DNA of 64,000 bases, from positions 639,501-703,500 of the forward strand of contig NZ_CP029151.1 of NCBI RefSeq assembly GCF_003095655.1, given 5' to 3'. Source of the DNA: Dokdonia sp. Dokd-P16 (lineage in GTDB: Bacteria; Bacteroidota; Bacteroidia; Flavobacteriales; Flavobacteriaceae). Made by a program: the position numbers and the translations under genes. This document shows, one piece after another, positions 26,569-38,400 of this stretch (positions within the stretch are counted from its first letter, which is position 1; each line of letters starts with the position of its first letter). The notes under the pieces were generated by a model, which did no database searches, was not told the origin of the DNA, and saw only the letters and a list, made by a program, of their open reading frames with translations.

Positions 26569-28527
26569 CTACATTTTCTCTATAATAAACTCTGACCTTC
26601 TATTAATTTGATGCTGCACTTCATCGCATTTCACTCCATTAGAACAATCATTAAGCAATTGCGTTTCTCCAAAACCTTGAGCAGACAATATTCTCTCTTT
26701 TGCTATCCCTTGTCTTATTAAGTAATTTTTGGTTGATATAGCTCTTCTTTGCGAGAGCTCCATATTATAATTATCATCTGCGCGGGCATCCGTATGAGAT
26801 TCTATTCTAATCTCTATTGATGGTTGTTGAGACATCAGTGCTACAATCTTATTGAGCTCCATAGCAGCGTCCGGACGTATGTAGTCCTTATTGAGATCAA
26901 AGAATATAATTCCAACCTTAATTTTAAGTAGACCTCCATCTTCCACAATAAGCTCACTTAGCGTTTCTAGATCTAGTGGAACTATAGTTTCTGATGAGAT
27001 ACTAGAAGTAACAATCTTTTTTGAATTAGGAGTGTACCCTAATTTATTTACTTTTATATCATATTGCTCAGCACAGTCAAGGTCAAAATTAAAAACATAA
27101 TCCCCATTCCTTTTACTTACGGTTTCAGAGAGCTTAACCCCATTCTCCCCATATAAAGAAACTGTAGCATCCGCTATACGCTCTTGCGTACGTCCGTTAA
27201 TCACATACCCTTTAATAAGTTGTTTACAATCGTTTACAACATCTTCAGGAGCAATACGCTGTATTGCATAAATATCATCATCGCCTATTCCTCCTTCTCT
27301 GTTTGAACATACAAAACCTTGCTCTCCTTCTTCGTTAATAATGAAACCAAAATCATCTAGTTGACTATTGAGTGGTTTTCCTAAATTACGTGGAATTGAA
27401 AAAGTATTGTCATCTATATCACTCTCAAAAACATCTAATCCACCAACTCCTAAGTGTCCATCCGAAGCAAAGTACATCACTCCCTTTGCAATAAAAGGAA
27501 ACATTTCTCTTCCTGATGTATTCACTTTAGGGCCTAGATTTCGAGGTGTAGAATATGTATTATCCCCCAATATATCTACTACAAATATATCTGTAGCGCC
27601 TATTGTACCTGGCATGTCTGACACAAAATAAAGTTTACTACCATCTTCACTAAGCGTAGGATGACCCGTAGAGTAATCCTTACTATTAAATGGCAGTTCA
27701 CGCACATCACTCCAGTCGTCCTTTCTATCTAGACTGTCATTCCTAACCGCAGTATATAATTTAAGATGGCTAATTCCATCCTCTCCTCTTTTCAAATCTC
27801 CATCATAGTTATTTCTAGTAAAGTAAATACGATTACCATCATTAGTAAAAGCAATGGTAGCCTCGTGATATTTTGTATTTATAACCTTAGAAAATATTTT
27901 TTCTCTTTTTACTTCATTTTCGGCAGCATTAATCTGGCCTATATAAAAATCTAAAAATGGCTGATCGTTCCAATGATACCTTCTTTTGATATAATAAGAC
28001 GTATCCACAGCAGATGAGTACACAAGTTTATTTCCATAATATGCAGGTCCAAAGTCTGAATACGCTGTATTTATTGATAAGTTTTTAAGTTCAAATTGCG
28101 CAGGAATCGCTAGCACATCTGCCAGAGTACGCTCTTTCTGGGCATAATCATCAATACGTTTATCATTTTTAGTTGACGCTTTCGCGAAAGCTTTCATCCA
28201 TTTTTTTGCCGCTTTATTATCACCAATACCTTGAAGTGTATGTGCAAATCGAAATAAATACTCAGCATCGACTTCATCTCTATATTGACTCACAAGCAGA
28301 TCATACCACTTATAAGCTTCCTCCATATCAGTATTGAAGTAATATGAATCTCCAGCCTTCTGCAGAAGAACCATAGAATTATCTCCTCTGTCTATTGCTT
28401 TCTCATAAACAGCTGCCGCTTCAACATAGCGCATTTGTTCAAATAGCTTATCTGCGTTTTTATATGTTTTCTGTGCAAAGAGAGAGACAGAAAAAAGTAG
28501 CAGAAGTATCGTAATATTCTTTGTCAT
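26569..28527 (-). CDS. OmpA-family protein with TPR and PD40 repeats
   Basis: 652 residues: signal peptide (1-18), tetratricopeptide-like helices (about 20-115), PD40-type beta-propeller repeats (about 150-420; motifs YSTGHPTLSEDGSKLYFVSD and GYFSDGHLGVGG-like), a carboxypeptidase-regulatory-like beta-sandwich (about 437-520; GYVINGRTQERIADATVSLYG) and a C-terminal OmpA peptidoglycan-binding domain (about 540-652) with SHTDARADDNYNMELSQRRA. This is the standard partner that follows SprF-type genes and probably ties the outer-membrane complex to peptidoglycan. The palindrome at 28177-28191 encodes KAFAKAS. It ends the adhesin unit, and a decayed copy of its last 39 codons lies at 20789-20902. 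Confidence 0.93.
   Translation of the reverse strand: MTKNITILLLLFSVSLFAQKTYKNADKLFEQMRYVEAAAVYEKAIDRGDNSMVLLQKAGDSYYFNTDMEEAYKWYDLLVSQYRDEVDAEYLFRFAHTLQGIGDNKAAKKWMKAFAKASTKNDKRIDDYAQKERTLADVLAIPAQFELKNLSINTAYSDFGPAYYGNKLVYSSAVDTSYYIKRRYHWNDQPFLDFYIGQINAAENEVKREKIFSKVINTKYHEATIAFTNDGNRIYFTRNNYDGDLKRGEDGISHLKLYTAVRNDSLDRKDDWSDVRELPFNSKDYSTGHPTLSEDGSKLYFVSDMPGTIGATDIFVVDILGDNTYSTPRNLGPKVNTSGREMFPFIAKGVMYFASDGHLGVGGLDVFESDIDDNTFSIPRNLGKPLNSQLDDFGFIINEEGEQGFVCSNREGGIGDDDIYAIQRIAPEDVVNDCKQLIKGYVINGRTQERIADATVSLYGENGVKLSETVSKRNGDYVFNFDLDCAEQYDIKVNKLGYTPNSKKIVTSSISSETIVPLDLETLSELIVEDGGLLKIKVGIIFFDLNKDYIRPDAAMELNKIVALMSQQPSIEIRIESHTDARADDNYNMELSQRRAISTKNYLIRQGIAKERILSAQGFGETQLLNDCSNGVKCDEVQHQINRRSEFIIEKM
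28177..28191. repeat. dispersed palindrome inside the ompA-family gene
   Basis: CGCTTTCGCGAAAGC, read on the minus strand as AFAKA, between the TPR-like and propeller parts. Confidence 0.9.
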
Positions 28528-28537
28528 TATTTATAAT

Positions 28538-29452
28538 TTAAAAGAAACGAGGTGATTTAATTTTCTTCGTTTTTGAGATAAGATCAAATCTCATTGTAAT
28601 CTCATGGCTTCCAGTATTAAATCGCTGTAATTCAGTAGTGGTATAATCATAAGAATACCCCACCAGTAGCTGTGGTGTTATTTGGAATCCAGCAAGACCA
28701 CTTACAGAATCATCCCATCTATAAGAAAGCCCTAATCTTAACTTTTCATAGAACATAAAATTTGCAGATAAATCCACAATAAGCGGAGCTCCTGTAACAC
28801 TCTTTACTAGGAAAGCTGGTTTAAATTTTGTCGTACTACTAAGATCTGTGACAATACCTCCTATTATAAATAAGTGAAGTCTTTCGGCAGCTACAGTTTG
28901 CTGTATATCATCATAGGTTTGATCTGTAAATAAATTTGGGATTGAGAACCCAAGATAGTTACGATCATTATGCCAGTAGACACCTGCTCCTAGAGTAGGT
29001 AAAAATTCGCTCACATTGTTTTGGAAAAGGACATCTTGACTTTGAGCATTACCCTTAGAAAAATCAATATCTAAGAAACGCCCACCTCCTTTTAACCCAA
29101 ATGAAAGCTTACGAGTGTCTGAAGTCATTATCGTATATGAAAAATTAAGATCTAGATACGTTTCCTTAGAAGGACCAAGTTCATCATTTGCTATTGCCAG
29201 ACCAAGACCTACATGTTCACCAATTGGAGTGTCTAAGGAAAAAGTCTGCGTCCTTGGAGCTCCATCAAGACCAACCCATTGCGATCTCAATACCCCAATC
29301 GCAGAAGCATGACCTCTAGATCCAGCATATGCTGGATTTACACTCAATGTATTGTACATATATTGTGTAAACTGGGGATCTTGCTGCGCAAATAGCGTTT
29401 GGAAGGATAGACCTACTAAACCCACTATTAATACTCTAAGCTTTACATTCAT
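28538..29452 (-). CDS. PorP/SprF family type IX secretion membrane protein
   Basis: 304 residues: signal peptide (to about residue 22, LFAQ), then QDPQFTQYMYNTLSVNPAYAGSR, the signature start of the PorP/SprF family, and a barrel of amphipathic strands. SprF-type proteins are needed to export or anchor the T9SS type B cargo encoded next to them. The gene lies 32 bases after the giant adhesin and 10 bases before ompA, matching the adhesin-sprF-ompA arrangement, so this cargo probably has a dedicated SprF. Confidence 0.94.
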   Translation of the reverse strand: MNVKLRVLIVGLVGLSFQTLFAQQDPQFTQYMYNTLSVNPAYAGSRGHASAIGVLRSQWVGLDGAPRTQTFSLDTPIGEHVGLGLAIANDELGPSKETYLDLNFSYTIMTSDTRKLSFGLKGGGRFLDIDFSKGNAQSQDVLFQNNVSEFLPTLGAGVYWHNDRNYLGFSIPNLFTDQTYDDIQQTVAAERLHLFIIGGIVTDLSSTTKFKPAFLVKSVTGAPLIVDLSANFMFYEKLRLGLSYRWDDSVSGLAGFQITPQLLVGYSYDYTTTELQRFNTGSHEITMRFDLISKTKKIKSPRFF

Positions 29453-29484
29453 ACTTTTTATTTTTAGTGCTTATACACCTTAAA

Positions 29485-32400
29485 TTATCTGTTTATATAT
29501 AACCATCCTGCACGACCTGAACTTCCATCATTAAGGTCTAAAAGATAATAATATGTTCCTACTGGCAGTTTCTCACCTCTTTCAACGGTTGCTCGACCAT
29601 TTGAAGTACCATCAAAGTTATTTTGATAGTTTGCTTCTTCAAAAACAACATTACCCCATCTGTTATAAATGCGAAGAACATTGTTAGGATAATTTTGTAA
29701 TCCTTGAATAACAAAGGTTTCATTTACACCATCGCCATTTGGAGAAATTTCATTGAATATTTCCAAATCTTGTTCTACATCCAATACTGTAATAGTAGGA
29801 TCATCTGGTTCACCATCATTATTCTCATCATTATCTGTAGAGTTTGTAGGATCATCCGAAACATCTGTTACAATGGCTCCATTTGCAGTTCTTGCAGTTA
29901 CAGTAGCTGTGTTTAAAACACTTCCGTTGGCCACATCCTCATTAGTAAGAACGTAACTAGCGCTGAATGTAGAACTGTCAGTCTCCCCTATTGCGAGATC
30001 AATTGGACCTCCATCTACCTCTACTAAGCTATCGTCGACACTTACGTCAAACAATGGTGTGTTACCTGTATTTGTCACAGTAAACATGTAATCAATACGG
30101 TCACCTTGATCTACTATATTATTGAGGTTGGTATCAATATATTCTCCCATTTTCTGTAAAGAAATATTAGCTACTTCAAACATTGTTACCGTAGGATCAT
30201 CTCCCGCTCCTGTATCGTCTGCAGGATTAGCACTATCTGACACATCCGTAAGCGTCTGCCCCATTGCATCTATCGCACTTGCTTCTGCCGAGTTTATAAT
30301 CATTCCTACCATGATATCATCTAGTGTAAGGACATATGCAGCTACTGCAATTCCACTTTCTCCAGGCTGCAATGTACTAGGCACAATAGGTAGGTTACTT
30401 ACTCCGATTGTACTATCGTTTATTTCAACATTAGTGACTGTTACATTCCCAGTATTAGTAACTGTAAATGTGTACAAGATTTCATCTCCCACATCAACGG
30501 TGTTACTATTGTTCGTGTCTTGTAGCTGGGCTGCTTTTATTAAAGTAATACCTCCCATATCATCTATATCAAATACAACTGTATCTGTAGAGGTAACATC
30601 GTTATCAAATGGATCATTACCAATAGCCGTAGCTGTATTAGTAACACTTCCTGTATCAATATCCGCCTGTGTTAAGTTATAAGTAGCAGTTACATTACCT
30701 GTATCAGAAGGTGTGAGTACATCAATCACTCCAACAATACCACCTAATAATGGATCATTTACAACAACGTCTGTAATAGTAACGTTTCCGTTATTAACTA
30801 CGACAAAGTTATACTGTAATTGATCACCCAAGTCTATAGAGCCATTACCATTTGTGTCTAAATAAACGAACGTTTTAGTTATAACAATTACTGGATTTTG
30901 CTGTAAGAATACTTCCGTATCGTTATCAGGATCTCCATCTCCATCAGAATCTACTAGAACATCATTAGAAGGATCACCATCTCCATCAGAATCAACTCCA
31001 CTTGTTGCAAAGTCTCTATCATGAGAAACATCTCTTACTTCATCACAATCTGCTCCCACGGGGTCTGCAACAATAAATGCAGTATTGAGCACATAACCTG
31101 TATCAATATCATCTTGTGTGATAGTATATGTTTGTGTGGTTGTTAGAGATTGTCCAACTAATATTTCTTCAAATTCACCAACGAAACCACCTAGCAGCGC
31201 GTCAAATATTTCCGCATTTAAAAGTGTAATATTCCCTGTGTTTACCGCTGTAAATTGGAACGTTATGATATCACCTGGGACTGGGTTTGTAACGTCACCA
31301 CTAAATGCGATATCTTCTTTAAACAGAGATATATTAGGCATACATCCGAAATCAACAATTGTTGGGTCATCAGGGTTACCATCTGCATTAGGATCAACGT
31401 TAGTGTTATCGTTCGGATCATCAGATGTGTCTACTACAGGCTTACCATCAGGAGCTGTACCAGCAATTGTTGCAGTATTGATCACCATCCCAGCATCTAC
31501 ATCATCTTGAGTAAGTGCATAGGTCGCTGTGTAAATCCACACTTCATCCACATCAAGAACAGACACGTTACTTACATCTCCCGAATCAGGACCTGCAATA
31601 ACACCTCCAAGTAATTGATCTGTAAGTACTGGATTTGTAACTGTTGTCGTTCCAGTATTCGTTAGAGTAAATGTATATGTAATAATATCACCAGCTTGTA
31701 ATCCATCACCTCCATCGTCAAGAACTCCAACCTTATCAAGATTCATACTTGCATCTTGAGGTATAAATGTATTAGTAGGATCATTATCATTACCAGTATT
31801 ATCACCATCGTTACCAGAATCAGACTCATCAGATACTGTCGTTCCATTTGGAGATGTACCATTTGCTTCAGCTTGATTTGTAACTACTCCAGCATCAATA
31901 TCAATTTGCGTTAGCAAATAGCTAGCTGTAAAGAAGAGCATATCTCCTGGATTTGCATCAAAGGCATCTGCATCACCATCTAAATCAACTCCACCTCCTG
32001 TATATACAGGTACAGGCGTAGCACCAGTTCCTGAGAAGGCCGTTTCAACAAGTACTATATCAAATACTGCTACATTCCCAGTATTCTCTACAGTGTATGT
32101 GTAAGTAATTGTATTTGACGCAATGTCTATACTTGAACTCTTAACAAGAGTAAGCTCTGAAGAAGATGGTAGCGGAGTTACCGTATCATCATCACCAGCT
32201 CCAGAATCATCTGCTGGGTTACCAGAATCAGAATCGTCACTTACCGTATTCCCGTTAGGATCCTCACCAGAGGCAACTGCTTCATTGACTACCTCTCCTG
32301 CATTTACATCTGCCTGAGTAATGGTATAACTAGCCGTTAGTGTTTGGTTGGCCATTGGAGCTAAACTCGCAATCGTACCCACTAAACTTGGAGTCAAATT

Positions 32401-35400
32401 AGTATCTGTTACATCAATCGATGTTACCGTTACATTACCTGTGTTAGTCACCACAAAAGTGTAAGCAATCATATCTCCAGGACTTACCACACCGTCTCCA
32501 TTCGTATCTGCATAAGCACTAGTCTTTACAAGTGCAAGTGCAGGCGTTGCAGGTATTGGTAAGTTTGTTGGATCATTCGTGTTATCTGCATCTGCATCTG
32601 AGTTTCCTGGTTGACCTTCGTCATCATTAGGATTCGTACTATCAGACACATCGGTTACAGCAGCTCCATTTGGATCTGTTCCTGTTGCCGTTGCTGTGTT
32701 TTCTACATTCCCAGCATTTACATCGGCCTGAGTTAAGATATAGTTGGCTGTTACACTTCCCATCTCCGTAGGTTGTAATGTAGATGGGGTTACCACTGCA
32801 TTACTAAGACCTATCGTCGCATCGTTTACTGTAAGATTACTAACTGTTGTACTTCCAGTATTTGTTACTGTAAAGGTATAAGTTACTTGATCTCCTGCTC
32901 CTAATAAACCATCGCCGTTGGTATCTGTAAGTGCCGATACCGCTTTCGCGAAAGCTATCTCACTCACCACAGGAAGTGGTGTTACAGTAGCATCATCATC
33001 AGCTCCAGTATCGTCAGCAGCATTACCAGAATCAGAAGCATCTGTTACTGGGTTACCACTTGGATCTGTTGCCGAAGCTGTTGCTTCGTTCACTACCGTC
33101 CCAGTGTTGATATCATCTTGTGTTAAGATATAGCTCGCAGTAAATGTGAGTATATCTCCAGGTGCTGCATCAAATGCATCACCGTCGCCATCAAGATCTC
33201 CACCACCCATTTGGTATAATGGTGTAGGTGTTGTTCCAGTTCCTGAGAAGCTAGTCTCCGTTACAGCAACATCATTGGCAGTTACATTTCCTGTATTTTC
33301 AACCGTGTATATATAATCTATTTGGTCTCCTACTGTAAGTCCAGCAGGTGCATTATCTACATACGTACTTGATTTTACAAGCTCAATCATTGGCATTGCA
33401 GGGATTGGAGTACTAGTTGTATCATCACCAGCTCCAGTATCATCTGCAGCATTACCAGAATCAGAAGCATCTGTTACTGTTGTTCCTGCTGGATCTGTTC
33501 CGCTAGCAAGCGCTTCATTATCTACAACTCCAGCATCAATATCTGCTTGAGTTAATACATAAGTAGCAGTAAACTGCAACACATCTCCAGGTTTAGCATC
33601 AAAAGCATCTGCATCACCATCTAGATCAAAACCTCCAGCCGAATAAACTGGCGTTGGTGTTGTTCCTGTACCTGTAAATGTAGTCTCTGCAATTGTGATA
33701 TCATTTACTGTAGTATTACCAGTATTCTCAACGATATATGTATAGGTAATACTATTAGTAGCTGCATCAAAAGTTGAACTCTTAACAAGAGTAAGCTCTG
33801 AAGAAGATGGTAGCGGAGTTACCGTGTCATCATCACCAGCTCCAGAATCATCTGCTGGGTTACCAGAATCAGAATCATCACTTACCGTATTTCCATTTGG
33901 ATCCTCACCAGAAGCAACTGCTTCATTGATTACCTGCCCAGCATTTACATCTGCCTGAGTAATGGTATAACTAGCCGTTAGTGTTTGGTTGGCCATCGGA
34001 GCTAAACTCGCAATCGTACCTACTAAACTTGGCGTCAAATTAGTATCTGTCACATCAATCGATGTTACTGTTACATTACCCGTGTTTGTTACCACAAAGG
34101 TATAAGCAATCATATCTCCAGGGCTTACCACTCCATCACCATTGGTATCTGCATAAGCACTTGTTTTTACAAGGTCGAGTGCAGGTGTTGCAGGTATTGG
34201 CAAGTTTGTTGGATCATTCGTATTATCTGCATCTGCATCTGAGTTTCCTGGTTGACCTTCGTCATCATTAGGATTTGTACTATCAGACACATCGGTTACA
34301 GCTGCTCCATTTGGATCCGTTCCTGTTGCCGTTGCTGTGTTTTCTACATTTCCAGCATTTACATCGGCTAACGTTAAGATATAGGTTGCTGTTACACTTC
34401 CCATCTCCGTAGGTTGTAATGTAGATGGGGTTACCACTGCATTACTAAGACCTATCGTCGCATCGTTTACTGTAAGATTACTAACTGTTGTACTTCCAGT
34501 ATTTGCTACTGTAAAGGTATAAGTCACTTGATCTCCTGCTCCTAATAAACCATCGCCGTTGGTATCTGTAAGTGCCGATACCGCTTTCGCGAAAGCAATC
34601 TCACTCTCCACAGGAAGTGGCGTCACAGTAGCATCATCATCAGCTCCAGTATCATCTCCAGCGTTACCAGAATCTGAAGCATCTGTTACTGGATTACCAC
34701 TTGGATCTGTTGCCGAAGCTGTTGCCTCATTTACTACCGTTCCAGTGTTGATATCATCTTGTGTTAAGATATAGCTCGCAGTAAATGTTAGGATATCTCC
34801 AGGTGCTGCATCAAATGCATCACCGTCGCCATCAAGATCTCCACCACCCATTTGGTATAATGGTGTAGGTGTCGTTCCAGTTCCTGAGAAGCTAGTCTCC
34901 GTTACAGCAACATCATTGGCAGTTACATTTCCTGTATTTTCAACCGTGTAGGTATAATCTATTTGGTCTCCCACTGTAAGTCCGGCAGGTGCATTATCTA
35001 CATACGTACTTGATTTTACAAGCTCCATCATTGGCATTGCAGGGATTGGAGTACTAGTCGTATCATCTCCAGCTCCAGTATCATCTGCAGCATTACCAGA
35101 ATCAGAAGCATCTGTTACTGTTGTTCCAGCTGGATCTGTTCCGCTAGCAAGCGCTTCATTATCTACAACTCCAGCATCAATATCTGCTTGAGTTAATACA
35201 TAAGTAGCAGTAAACTGTAGCACATCTCCAGGTTTAGCATCAAAAGCATCTGCATCGCCATCCAAGTCAAAACCTCCAGCCGAATAAACTGGTGTTGGTG
35301 TTGTTCCTGTACCTGTAAATGTAGTCTCTGCAATTGTTATATCATTTACTGTAGTGTTACCAGTATTCTCAACGATATATGTATAGGTAATACTATTAGT

Positions 35401-38400
35401 AGCCGCATCAAAAGTTGAACTCTTAACAAGAGTAAGCTCTGAAGAAGATGGTAGCGGAGTTACCGTATCATCATCACCAGCTCCAGAATCATCTGCTGGG
35501 TTACCAGAATCAGAATCATCACTTACCGTATTCCCGTTAGGATCCTCACCAGAAGCAACTGCTTCATTGATTACCTGCCCAGCATTTACATCTGCCTGAG
35601 TAATGGTATAACTAGCCGTTAGTGTTTGGTTGGCCATTGGAGCTAAATTCGCAATCGTACCTACTAAACTTGGCGTCAAATTAGTATCTGTCACATCAAT
35701 CGATGTTACCGTTACATTACCTGTGTTTGTTACCACAAAGGTATAAGCAATCATATCTCCAGGACTTACCACTCCATCACCATTCGTATCTGCATAAGCG
35801 CTTGTTTTTACAAGGTCGAGTGCAGGTGTTGCAGGTATTGGTAAGTTCGTTGGATCATTCGTATCATCTGCATCTGCATCTGAGTTTCCTGGTTGACCTT
35901 CGTCATCATTAGGATTTGTACTATCAGATACATCGGTTATAGCTGCTCCATTTGGATCCGTTCCTGTTGCCGTTGCTGTGTTTTCTACATTTCCAGCATT
36001 TACATCGGCTAACGTTAAGATATAGGTTGCTGTTACACTTCCCATCTCCGTAGGTTGTAATGTAGATGGGGTTACCACTGCATTACTAAGACCTATCGTC
36101 GCATCGTTTACTGTAAGATTACTAACTGTTGTACTTCCAGTATTTGCTACTGTAAAGGTATAAGTCACTTGATCTCCTGCTCCTAATAAACCATCGCCGT
36201 TGGTATCTGTAAGTGCCGATACCGCTTTCGCGAAAGCAATCTCACTCACAACTGGTAAACTTGTGTTGGTTGGATCATTATTTGCTCCAGTATCATCTCC
36301 AGCGTTACCAGAATCAGAAGCATCTGTTACTGGGTCACCACTTGGATCTGTTGCCGAAGCTGTTGCCTCATTTACTACCGTTCCAGCGTTGATGTCATCT
36401 TGTGTTAAGATATAGCTCGCAGTAAAAGTAAGTACATCGCCAGGCGCTGCATCAAATGCATCACCATCACCGTCAAGATCTCCACCACCCATTTGGTATA
36501 ATGGTGTAGGTGTCGTTCCAGTTCCTGAGAAGCTAGTCTCTGTTACCGTCACATCATTGGCAGTTACATTTCCGGTGTTTTCAACAGTGTATATATAATC
36601 TATTTGGTCTCCTACTGTAAGTCCGGCAGGTGCATTATCTACATACGTACTTGATTTTACAAGCTCCATCATTGGCATTGCAGGGATTGGAGTACTAGTC
36701 GTATCATCTCCAGCTCCAGTATCATCTGCAGCATTACCAGAATCAGAAGCATCTGTTACTGCTGCTCCTGCTGGATCTGTTCCGCTAGCAAGCGCTTCGT
36801 TGTCTACAACTCCAGCATCAATATCTGCTTGAGTTAATACATAAGTAGCAGTAAACTGCAACACATCTCCAGGATTTGCATCAAAAGCATCTGCATCACC
36901 ATCTAGATCAAAACCTCCAGCCGAATAAACTGGTGTTGGTGTTGTTCCTGTACCTGTAAATGTAGTCTCTGCAATTGTAATGTCATTTACAGTAGTGTTA
37001 CCAGTATTCTCAACGATATATGTATAGGTAATACTATTAGTAGCTGCATCAAAAGTTGAACTCTTAACAAGAGTAAGCTCTGAAGAAGATGGTAGCGGGG
37101 TTACCGTATCATCATCACCAGCTCCAGAATCATCTGCTGGATTACCAGAATCAGAATCATCACTTACCGTATTTCCATTTGGATCCTCACCAGAAGCAAC
37201 TGCTTCATTGATTACCTCTCCTGCATTTACATCTGCCTGAGTAATGGTATAACTAGCCGTTAGTGTTTGGTTGGCCATTGGAGCTAGACTCGCAATCGTA
37301 CCAACTAAACTTGGCGTCAAATTAGTGTCTGTTACATCAATTGATGTCACCGTTACATTACCTGTGTTAGTCACCACAAAAGTGTAAGCAATCATATCTC
37401 CAGGACTTACCACACCATCACCATTGGTATCTGCATAAGCACTTGTTTTTACAAGATCGAGTGATGGTGTTGCAGGTATTGGTAAGTTTGTTGGGTCATT
37501 CGTATCATCTGCATCTGCATCTGAGTTTCCTGGTTGACCTTCGTCATCATTAGGATTTGTACTATCAGACACATCGGTTACAGCTGCTCCATTTGGATCT
37601 GTTCCTGTTGCCGTTGCTGTGTTTTCTACATTTCCAGCATTTACATCGGCCTGAGTTAAGATATAGTTGGCTGTTACACTTCCCATCTCCGTAGGTTGTA
37701 ATGTAGATGGCGTTACCACTGCATTACTAAGACCTATCGTCGCATCGTTTACAGTAAGATTACTAACCGTTGTACTTCCAGTATTTGTTACTGTAAAGGT
37801 ATAAGTCACTTGATCTCCTGCTCCTAATAAACCATCGCCGTTGGTATCTGTAAGTGCCGATACCGCTTTCGCGAAAGCTATCTCACTCACCACAGGAAGT
37901 GGCGTCACAGTAGCATCATCATCAGCTCCAGTATCATCTGCAGCGTTACCAGAATCAGAAGCATCTGTTACTGGGTTACCACTTGGATCTGTTGCCGAAG
38001 CTGTTGCCTCATTTACTACAGTTCCAGCGTTTATATCATCTTGTGTTAAGATATAGCTCGCAGTAAAAGTAAGTACATCGCCAGGCGCTGCATCAAATGC
38101 ATCACCATCACCATCAAGATCTCCACCACCCATTTGGTATAATGGTGTAGGTGTCGTTCCAGTTCCTGAGAAGCTAGTCTCTGTTACAGCAACATCATTG
38201 GCAGTTACATTTCCTGTATTTTCAACCGTGTATATATAATCTATTTGGTCTCCCACTGTAAGTCCGGCAGGTGCATTATCTACATACGTACTTGATTTTA
38301 CAAGCTCCATCATTGGCATTGCAGGGATTGGAGTACTAGTCGTATCATCTCCAGCTCCAGTATCATCTGCAGCATTACCAGAATCAGAAGCATCTGTTAC